Made by a program: the position numbers and the translations under genes. DNA of 64,000 nt from Coprinellus micaceus (Eukaryota; Basidiomycota; Agaricomycetes; Agaricales; Psathyrellaceae): positions 1,612,001-1,676,000 of the forward strand of contig OX596336.1 of the NCBI GenBank assembly GCA_951394405.1, written 5' to 3'. The notes beneath the pieces were generated by a model. It made no database searches and was not told where the DNA came from. It worked only from the letters and a program-made list of their open reading frames with translations. This document shows positions 56,204 through 64,000 of the stretch, in pieces (position 1 is the first letter of the stretch; every line of letters begins with the position of its first letter).

Positions 56204-57850
56204 ATGGCACCCAAACAAAATATCACCATAATGGCCGCCGACTCTGACTCTGATATCTCTATCCCCGACGACATTGAGGCACCACGCAGGAGTAAGGGGA
56301 AGGGGAAAGCCAAGGCCGGGGACAAACGCAAGGCTAATTCGCAAAAGTCAAAAGCCAATGACGCACGTTTACAACTGCTCTGGAGATTACATTAGTCTAA
56401 GTGTGGGCCTGTTTATAGCAAGCCTATGCATGGGAGGCGACATATACTCGGTCATGGGAGACCGTTCAAGAGGATGAAGCAGGCAGCCTGCAATCCTCGG
56501 TCGAAGAGCTCTTAGCGAGGGGGAGGAGACGAAGGTACGTATCTGATTGCCCTCCTGCGACGAGACGTCTTGGAGGCCGATGCGTTTCTCTAGGTTCCTC
56601 GATTCAGCCGCCCCCATCCGCCGAACCATTATCCGCCATCTTATTCTCATCCTGGACCTCTCGAACTCGATGATGGACCGTGACATGCGACCGACAAGGT
56701 TCGACTTAACACTGCAATATGCACGGGAATTCATTGCGGAATGGTTTGATCAGAATCCTCTAGGCCAGATTGGGATTGTGGGTATGAGAGCGGGGTTGGG
56801 TGAGCGGGTAGGCGAGATGTCAGGTACGATGGTGATATTATATCGTTTGGTCCCATTTAAATCTCACTTTCCGCCCACAGGAAACCCTCAGGATGTTTTG
56901 AAGGCAATTGCCGACAGACACAAGCTGGAACCCGTTGGGGAGCCTAGCTTGCAAAATGCGGTAGAAATGGCTCGAAGCACGATGAGGTACGCGTTATTCT
57001 CTAGGTTTAGCTTATACCTTCACTCTAACATGATGTAGTCACCTGCCGACCCATTCCTCTCGCGAAATTGTCATCATATTCGGGTCTTTGACGACATGCG
57101 ATCCAGGGAACATCCATGAGACACTCGATTCTTGCGTCAAAAACAAGATCCGCATATCGGTTGTCGCACTTGCCGCAGAAATGAAGGTATGTCGGGAACT
57201 CTGCGACAAGACTGGGGGTCAGTTTGGTGTGGCAATGAACGAGGGTCATTATAAGGACCTTCTGTTCGAGCTCATCCCTCCTCCGGCCCAGAAAGCCTTG
57301 GCCCAAGTCGCCGGGGCGACGGGCGCAGGTCCGACGGCCGCTGGAAACCCTGCAGCAGACCTGATGATGATGGGCTTCCCCACTCGCCTCCCAGAATCGT
57401 CCCAACCAACTCTTTGTGTGTGTCACTCCGAGCTGAAGAGTCAAGGATTCCTGTGCCCTCGTTGCCAGTCGAAAGTTTGCGATGTCCCGACGGATTGTGA
57501 CATCTGTGGCTTAATGATCGTTAGCTCGCCGCACTTGGCTCGGAGTTACCACCATCTATTCCCAGTCAAGCCGTACGACGCAGTGTACGTTCGAGTCTAT
57601 CGATGCCTTTCCAATGCTTTTTTGACGGCGTCTGCATAGACCGAATCTAGATATCCCCGAATCCCTATCCTCAACATGCCATGGCTGCGCAAAACCATTC
57701 CCTATTGCGATCTCCACAACCCTCAACGTCGCCGAAGGAATCAGCCCAGTCGGTCGATACCGATGCCCCGAGTGCAAACATACCTTTTGTTCCGAATGCG
57801 ACATCTTCATCCACGACGTTGTCCATACATGTCCTGGTTGCGCGAAGTAA
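56204..57850 (+). CDS. SSL1: TFIIH core subunit Ssl1/p44 (GTF2H2)
   Basis: Regulatory subunit of the XPD helicase within TFIIH. The model has six exons (56204-56366, 56423-56534, 56594-56823, 56881-56986, 57039-57584, 57640-57850) and 455 residues. After a basic, disordered start come AWEATYTRSWETVQEDEAGS and the von Willebrand A domain (IIRHLILILDLSNSMMDRDM, with the DxSxS metal site; FGQ-like QIGIVGMRAG; EIVIIFGSLTTCDPGNIHET). The zinc-binding part is CVCHSELKSQGFLCPRCQSK, VCDVPTDCDICGL, CHGCAKPFP and the C-terminal RING-like YRCPECKHTFCSECDIFIHD. The first intron is uncertain: an acceptor at 56418 would add two residues but break frame with the 56366 donor, so I use 56422. Confidence 0.93.
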
Positions 57851-58072
57851 TTTACGATAAATACAACAATAAAGACTCGAAAATTATCCTACACCTTGCT
57901 ATGGTAGACCCCAATGATCGCATATCTGTCCGTGAAACCGTTTTGCTGATGATGATTAGGGTAATAGTGAGCGGACTGACTAGAGAGTAAACGTAACAGG
58001 GCATAAGGGAAGTTCTCGGTCATGAGTCTACTATCTAAAATGGCGTGAAAATAAGGGAAGGAAGAGCCGTCG

Positions 58073-60096
58073 CTACCGTTGTTTTCCTTTCGTCGTTTCA
58101 AACACCTCCATCTCGCTTGATTCTGGGGTTTCGTCGTGAAAAGGGTCCATGGACCGCCTACGGCTATTCTTCCCTTTCGACTTGCCCTTCCCCTTCGGTG
58201 ACTCATCACTCTCCTCCACATCCGCGTCATCCCCATCTTCGTCTTCGTCGTCTATCAGCCCCGTTGCCTCTGAATCTCCTCTTCCCGGACGCTTCGAACT
58301 CCCGCTTGCATTGCTGTTTCTCCTCTGAATGCGACTTTTACCGGGAGTCAACTTGTTACCATCTTGGCCATCGTCTTCCTCGTCGCTGAGTTCTCCAATG
58401 GCCCATAGCATATCGTTCTCTCCCTTCTTCATGCCCTCCTCGTCACTACTGAAATCTTGATTTTCTTCGTCTCCTGCAGCGCCACGCGCCCTTCTCCGCC
58501 TCCTGCGTTCCTCCATGACAAGGGCGCTCCGTGGTGTTGATGCGCCCTTGATCTTAGCGGCGACAGGTTCGGGCTTCTTGTGCGTAAGCAGAATAACTCC
58601 AGATATGAGGATGATAATCGAGACGAAGATGAGGAACAAGGCCCAAGACTTGTACGCGCCGACTTCGTTGTTGAAGATGAGGGAATTGAGAAAACTATGG
58701 GGAGATACTTCAGTAGCATATCCGACCCTTGGGAAAGACGTGCGTACCCTGTTGCGGTGTATACCCCGTAGAACACCGGGACAACGAGAGTTGATTCGTA
58801 AACCTTCAGACCACGATTCAGGCAAACAATCTGCATGACCGCCGTGATTGCAAGGAATAAGATCGTGAATATGGGGGCGGCATGGCCGAACTGGTTTCCG
58901 GGATTCTGATGCGAGAGCGATCCTGAAAGGAGTTTCACACTAGAAGCAAGTCAGTCTTAGTCTAGACTGTGGAATGATAGACGCACGTTGCCTTCGCAAA
59001 GACCAATGTGCCTCCAGCCAGCCCACCTCCACAGCATGCCCATCCGATACCTAGCGTCCAAGCGACGGTCTTGTCGTCCTTCGGCTGGGCCCAAATTTCA
59101 AGCATGTCCGTTATCCACGCTATAGTCCAGTTCCACGCAGCTCCAATGGCAAAGAATATCCCGAAGACCTTCCCTAGCAAGCCTCGCTTAGCCTTCCCAA
59201 CTGCTGATGCGCTTGCGATGCTGTTCCTCAGCCCTGGTCTGTTCATCGAGGTTGCTTGAAGGTCGGCTCGAGCAGCAAGAACTGCGTCTAAACACGAAGT
59301 AAAGACAACAACGGAGAATAGGGCCCCGCCCATGGCGAAGAAATAGCCCAACCAGCCCCCTCGGCGCCAAAGTTGGGTGAGATGGGCTACATCCGTCTCC
59401 GACGAGAGCCCGCTGTTAATCGAACCAAATGCGACAATTCCAATGACGCCGAGGACTACGACGATTGTCCCCTGACGAGTATGATAAACAGAAATAGATA
59501 GAAGGGCTTTGACGGGCACTTACATAGATGTCGTTGCTGGTAACCGGCGTCCCTACGAGGAATCGGGCGAAGAGGAAGTTGAACACGAGGGAGGAAGAAC
59601 CGAGAGGGGCGACGTATTCTGAGAGGAAGTGTCAGTTGACCGTCTAGTAACCTGAGAACTTGCATACCTGCTCTCATGTATTCTAAAGCCAAAGTGCTAC
59701 CAATTAACTGGGAGAGACTGCTCCCCATCAGAACATCGTCATTCTGGAAAGGCCGGCTACTCACATGTATAGCAACATGCCCAACAACCACAGCGGCCTC
59801 ATCCAATCCTTCTTGCGCTGAGTCTTAGGAATGACACTCATCCTGACCTGGATCCTTGTCAGAGATACTGATCACAACAACATTACTCCGGAGGCACGCA
59901 CATGGTCTAGTTTGGTCAAGTTGAGCCCCGCAGCGTTCATGATAGAGGCAAGGAGGATGATCGAAAGCCCAATAATGAAGGCAACAACCGGGTTGGCATG
60001 ACGTGCTGGCGTAGAATCGTTCGGTGTAGAGGCATTCGTTGCGGAAGCCACCACTGTGGAAATGGTGGAAGTCACCGTGGACGCGGAGGTTTCCAT
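58073..60096 (-). CDS. NIPA-type magnesium transporter
   Basis: Seven exons (60096-59902, 59847-59765, 59717-59668, 59618-59524, 59471-58987, 58939-58748, 58694-58073) encode 573 residues. At least nine hydrophobic segments are visible (VVAFIIGLSIILLASIMNAA, LWLLGMLLYILSQLIGSTLA, VPVFYGVYTATGFLNSLIF, ALFLIFVSIIILISGVILL and others). YILSQLIGSTLALEYMRAEY, APLGSSSLVFNFLFARFL and FYGVYTATGFLNSLIFNNEV are NIPA/DUF803 family landmarks. The animal proteins transport Mg2+ at plasma and endosomal membranes. A cytosolic tail of about 170 residues is strongly charged, with Arg, Asp/Glu and Lys runs. The exon 6 donor leaves GG so that the Gly of TATGFLN is restored. Confidence 0.9.
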
Positions 60097-60407
60097 GCGA
60101 CGCGGTGCCGTTCTAGTGTAAAATGGCAATTATCTGGGCTCCACTGGGGATCCCTCTTGACAAGGGCGCGACGAACGTCGACCAGCGGTGAGCAGCGCGA
60201 AGAAAGGTGGTGGTCGTTGAGGAACAAGCTGACGGAGCCGAGGACGCTGCGTCAACTCTGTTATGGGTCCATGATTATGTCATTCCATCAGCACAGGCCG
60301 TCGAGAAGGTCCGTTTCTGAAAGAAAACTCTGTGTAGTCCCTCCATGTGTGCTCTGTGGATAAAAGCAAGCTGAGGGAATATATGGCGGCTATTACCCCT
60401 AGCACCA
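60097..60407. promoter_or_regulatory. Divergent promoter, NIPA gene / PPxY membrane protein gene
   Basis: A 311-bp stretch between two outward-facing starts. No element is named with confidence. A minus-strand open frame crossing 60280-60555 is antisense to the next gene and is not supported. Confidence 0.45.
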
Positions 60408-60904
60408 ATGGCACCACCACCCATCGTCGTCTCGTACCCGTCGACTTATTGGGGGACGTCTTCAGCGCCGTGCCGCGATCTGTAAGTCCGGGCCCCTCGG
60501 TCGCGTCATGAATCGATTCAAATATCATTATACCCCAGAGACGACTGCGTATCACGCCGTGGAGGACTCTGGCTCAGTCCGACGACGCTTTGGATCTTAT
60601 TGGCGCTCCTTAGTACGTCCATCCTGCAACCGTACATGTCAGGGCACAAAGTAACCAAGTCGCAGTTGTTTTTGTATTAGGCTCTATTGCGGTCTATATC
60701 ATACGGCGCCGACGCCGAAGAGCAGCAGAGAACTACGGCCTATCCTTGAAGGCGAAATATATGGCCATGCTGGACAGCAAAGCCCCCGTGAATGCCGAAG
60801 CAGCTCCTTCCTACGAGGCGTCGAACTCGGACTCCTCGACCGCACCTTTGACAACGACGGTACCAGCGGTTCCTACTCCTCCACCCTCGTACCGACCATC
60901 CTAG
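60408..60904 (+). CDS. Small single-span membrane protein with PPxY motif (Rcr1-like candidate)
   Basis: Three small exons (60408-60481, 60539-60612, 60666-60904) join into 128 residues, none long enough to stand out alone. The ATG at 60408 has a good context (ACCAATGG). Residues 1-35 are lumenal in character with two cysteines (APCRDLDDCVSRRGG). Residues about 42-62 form one unbroken membrane helix assembled across the second intron (LWILLALLIVFVLGSIAVYI), followed by six arginines as a stop-transfer. The cytosolic tail ends with PPPSY at residues 121-125 (60878-60892), a PPxY motif that binds WW domains, and also contains APSYE. Size, topology and motif resemble yeast Rcr1/Rcr2 and similar Rsp5 ubiquitin-ligase adaptors. 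Homology is inferred from layout only. Confidence 0.72.
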
Positions 60905-61431
60905 GTTACACTAATCTGTGATGTCGGAGGCATTAGGGCCCCTTGATACCTTGGTCAGGATTTCCGATGCACGGCGATAGTAGTCTAATGTGAATGTGAC
61001 GGAGTATATGTACGTCATTTATACTTACCATGCACTAGTCCGCCTCCGGCAGGAGACTAGGAGCAGTAACTAAACTCAAACCGCTCCACCGCGATCCATG
61101 TACATTACTACCTCTATATATGCTTACCAACGTGTACGGTTTTATGTGTCTGGAATTCGACGACGTTGAGTGCCCAGCACTTCCTCGCTTCACTCATTGA
61201 CCGTGGTTCGTAGCCCCATCCCGGGCCCCTGAAAGAGAAGCCGGGGCTCACAAAGTCAGCAGTAACTGTCATAAGCGCCCAAGCCGCCGCGCGCCCGGTT
61301 CGGTTGCGCGGCCATCAGCTGCCGATGATGGCAGCAGTGTGACAGGGCATGTCAAAGTAAACCATATACCCTTTCACCTCCAACCACCATCCACTTTGCC
61401 TGTTCAGCTGGTTAAGACGACCAAACCCCCG
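60905..61431. other. Intergenic region upstream of F-box member D
   Basis: About 527 bp. An imperfect inverted repeat (AGCCCC near 61211 with GGGGCT near 61245) is present. No tRNA-like T-arm or coding exon is seen. Confidence 0.45.
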
Positions 61432-62441
61432 ATGGAGCCGCCACATAAAAACTCCTGTTTTCCAGCAATTCCTGAGGACATCAGTAGGCTCATATTCGAG
61501 GGCCTCGTTGAGGATGACAAGTGTAGACCAATCTATGCCCTAATATCAAAGCAGGTGCAACGTTGGTGAGTGTCGTTACTCGTATTGACAACTCAGGAAC
61601 CAAATTCTGAATTCTCGAAAGGGTGGAGCCCATTATATATCGCGATATAGTTGCGGATTCCGACACCAATTCCCTCCATCGTACGGTGACAGCCTCAGTA
61701 TCAACGAAACCACTGGATTTCTTTGCGCTGCACGTCAAGGGCCTTTTTTTCAGGGTGTATAGCGTGGACGACCAGATGGCAGCAGAAATTCTTGAGAGGT
61801 GCCGCTCACTGCGGTATCTCACCATTTGGTCATACATCGACCCTCATCGAGATTCATTTCCACACCTCCAAGCGGTCTTGACCTCTCGAGCACTGTCTCC
61901 TGTACAGATGTCTCTGTCGCAATTCTCCCTCAATCCCTGCCCTATGACAATCCGAACTTTCACCCACCCCATACTCTCCCATATCACTCACCTGGACATC
62001 ACCTGCAGACAAAGAGAGGACGAGTGGGATTGGAGAACCCTCGAGGTGCTGAATTCACTTACCCATCTCAGTATCGACGTATATCACCCGGACCCCGCTC
62101 ACGTCGCCAGTGAGGTTGTCCGTTGCTGCCCTGACGGGTTATGTGTCCTCATTATATGCATCTCTTGCGGTGTCCTTGTATCACACGAAGCTCGCGACAA
62201 CGTCCTGTCGTTGGTCAGGGGGGATGTTGATCCTCGTGTTGTTGTCGCTTCCTTCAGGAATAACTTGGACGCCCTCGAGTTCAACTTCAGATTATCATTC
62301 AAGGAGCTTTTGCACGGTTGGAAAAGACCCTCAAAAGGTAGCAAATTATGGGCGGTAGCAGATCAGGTGGTCAAGGAGCGTCGAACAAGGCTTTCTGAGG
62401 TGAGTTTCCTTTCATCCGCGCTGGAATCATGCAGAGGGTAA
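61432..62441 (+). CDS. Two-exon F-box family protein, member D
   Basis: Exons 61432-61565 and 61622-62441 encode 317 residues. Exon 1 gives FPAIPEDISRLIFEGLVEDD and YALISKQVQRW, ending inside the Trp codon; exon 2 starts VEPIIYRDIVAD. The body matches member C closely (FALHVKGLFFRVY, TFTHPILSHITHLDITCRQR, LNSLTHLSIDVYHPDPA, RGDVDPRVVVASF). The acceptor (GAAAG) is unusual but positionally conserved. A strong donor GTGAGT at 62400 with an acceptor at 62453 would give a shorter end (ETVPY, stop at 62471), so the last 14 residues are uncertain. Opposite strand to members A-C and separated from them by three unrelated genes. Confidence 0.76.
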
Positions 62442-62887
62442 CAACGACGTTAGGAAACAGTGCCCTACTAGCTATCCGCTACCGCACTCCGTATCCAGCC
62501 AGTCGCGCGATCCGCTGTGAGCTGGAGGTTGGTCCCACCATTTCGAGGCACGCCAGGAGGAGACGGTCCTAAGACAGGGAAAAGTAATTGGAAGTCATCC
62601 TTGAGGACACACCACTCTGCACCGCAACATATTTTTCTCTCCAAATACGCCATGCGGACCGACAGAACTGCTTGCGGGTATCGTCGGGACACTAATGGTC
62701 GCTAAGACTCGACCAAACCTCCAAGTTTCTTCATGAGGGATAAATCTATCTTCTGTATCAATTAATGGATCACGACACGCAGCGTCGCTCCGCCCAGTTG
62801 GACACTCTATTGATGCCGACGAGCTCTAGTTACTATTAGGAACGCACTGTAAAGTAAACGGTAGCACAACTGAACCACCCACCCCGC
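62442..62887. other. Convergent 3' flank between F-box member D and MDM31
   Basis: About 446 bp between facing stop codons. No supported gene; part may be an alternative last exon of member D (62454-62471). Confidence 0.45.
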
Positions 62888-64000
62888 CTACAAATCTGGC
62901 CCAAAATGTAACACGCCCTCTCCACCCAACACCGAACTGAAGTTGCTCGCCGAATACACATCTTTCAAATGCGCACTAACCGGGTCGACCACGTTCTTCA
63001 AGGCCCCCAACATCGCGTTGGCGGTGACCTGAAGACTCCACCACGAGACTGTTTTCATACGGCGGCGGTTCATTGCAGCTTGCGAGACGTGGTGTGCGAG
63101 GGCTTCGTAGACTTCGACGGAGACTTCGTCCATGAGCCCCGTTTCCCACATCGTCCAGGACCCGTCGAAATCGGAGAGGTCTTTCACGATGCGGCAGTGG
63201 ATGGGGATAAGGGTGCGGTTGGCGCTAGTACAAGAGGTCAGAAGTGAGTGGAAGTGCAAATGGGAAGAGGGTCCTCGAGACGTACTTCATGAAAGCAACA
63301 ATCGGTCTAACAAGTGCGTTGTTCACATAGCTTAGGTCATTCGTCCAGATGGGTACCGCAGCCTTGAGATCCCTAAACCTGAGATCGATATCCACCACCA
63401 CCTTCGCTTTCTCGTCCTGGTTGTTAACCAGCCCACTCTCGAGGCTCGGGCTGCTGAGAGGTGGCTTCGCTAACTCCCTATGCGCCGGAATCCTCCTCTT
63501 CCTCTCCTCCTCAGAAAGGCCTTGGTTGGCAATAGAAGTAGAGATAGCGTCCGCGATCTCCTCTAGGATCGCGTTGAGGGCAAGTTCGTGGTCTTCGTCG
63601 CGAGGGAACTTGATATCCAGGACTGCATCGACTTTGCCGGAGGTTATCCATGAGATAGGACCTTCCATAGTCGACGAATTCTGGATATGGTCGATATTCA
63701 CTCCGTCAATGCGGATACGGGACATAATCCCCCAATCCCCATCCTGAACGTCCTTCTCCGTGCTCCTGCCAATACTCTGCGGCCTGTGCAAGCTGAAAAG
63801 ACAGTTGTCGAACTGCCCTACGATGTTCTCGGCTCGAATGACGTCGTAAAACATCCACCGCTTGCGGAAGGTGCGGATGTCTGCCCGGAAAATCGACGCG
63901 GTGTATGGTCGGAAGTCGCCTGGGTTGTACACAGTGCAAAGTACGTCTTCGAGCTGGAGATTCTCGAGTTCAAAGGAGCCAGATTGGTATTGATGTCGGA
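62888..64000 (-). CDS. MDM31: Mitochondrial distribution and morphology protein Mdm31/Mdm32 family (5' partial)
   Basis: Inner-membrane protein needed for mitochondrial shape, nucleoid placement and lipid homeostasis; it belongs to the superfamily of bridge-like lipid transfer proteins. The gene runs off the right edge. Exons 64000-63286 and 63224-62888 give about 350 C-terminal residues. Landmarks are GSFELENLQLEDVLCTVYNP, RPYTASIFRADIRTFRKRWM, FYDVIRAENIVGQFDNCLFS, KVDAVLDIKFP, VVVDIDLRFRDLKAAVPIWT, then FMNANRTLIPIHCRIVKDLS, SDFDGSWTMWETGLMDEVS. The order of a long beta-rich domain and a conserved DFDGSW near the end fits Mdm31 in ascomycetes and basidiomycetes. The N-terminal targeting sequence and membrane spans lie outside the window. 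Confidence 0.88.

Noticed and set aside
60280..60555. Minus-strand frame with a hydrophobic segment and a basic cluster, resembling a type II membrane protein
   Set aside because: It is antisense to the PPxY gene, has no downstream continuation, and the plus-strand model has better splice sites, phases and topology.
61200..61260. Imperfect inverted repeat with GGGGCT/AGCCCC arms
   Set aside because: No tRNA-like arms and no transposon ends or target duplication; likely a chance GC-rich hairpin.
1..64000. An operon-like or defence-system interpretation of the window
   Set aside because: Genes are mostly housekeeping, on alternating strands with their own promoters and introns; nothing indicates a single mobile or co-transcribed system.

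Overview
The window is a gene-dense stretch of a filamentous basidiomycete nuclear genome, most probably an agaricomycete. The signs are many short introns (mostly 47-65 bp, GT-AG with a few GC-AG), tightly packed genes on both strands with 125-500 bp between them, a fungal chitin synthase, fungal-type Trm11, Mri1, Pex5 and Mdm31, and F-box/leucine-rich proteins of the kind that proliferate in mushroom-forming fungi. I rebuilt spliced models by hand by joining reading frames across introns; unless stated, every model keeps frame and ends at a stop codon. No rRNA, tRNA, CRISPR array or intact transposon was recognised.

Layout. 0-7.3 kb: 3' part of ERCC1/RAD10, an F-box protein, and a long disordered plus helical protein that I suggest is an NSE6/SLF2-like partner of the SMC5/6 complex. 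7.3-9.9 kb: gene-poor, with a frameshifted relic of an F-box family gene. 9.9-25.7 kb: R3H-domain protein, chitin synthase, Smr-domain protein, WBP4-like splicing factor, FLVCR-like MFS transporter, tRNA methyltransferase Trm11, and methylthioribose-1-phosphate isomerase Mri1. 26-33.5 kb: HSL-type lipase, Swi5/Ace2-like zinc-finger factor, and the peroxisomal receptor Pex5. 33.9-47.3 kb: Tim17, a CDCA7-type zinc-finger protein, a Sws1/ZSWIM7 SWIM protein, a taspase-like threonine protease, TFIIH subunit Tfb4 and the Chd1 remodeller. 48-52.4 kb: a proline-rich protein with a possible WRKY/GCM1-type zinc finger, and a mitochondrial carrier. 52.4-62.5 kb: three tandem and one detached member of a two-exon F-box family, interrupted by TFIIH subunit Ssl1, a NIPA-type magnesium transporter and a small single-span membrane protein with a PPxY motif. 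62.9-64 kb: 3' part of Mdm31.

Themes. Nucleotide excision repair and TFIIH recur (ERCC1, Tfb4, Ssl1), as do recombination and chromatin functions (NSE6-like, Sws1, CDCA7-like, Chd1). This is probably ordinary eukaryotic gene order and not an operon-like system. Many pairs are divergent with short shared promoters. The least-explained items are the PPxY membrane protein, the WRKY/GCM1-like gene, the NSE6-like gene and the young F-box family with its relic.
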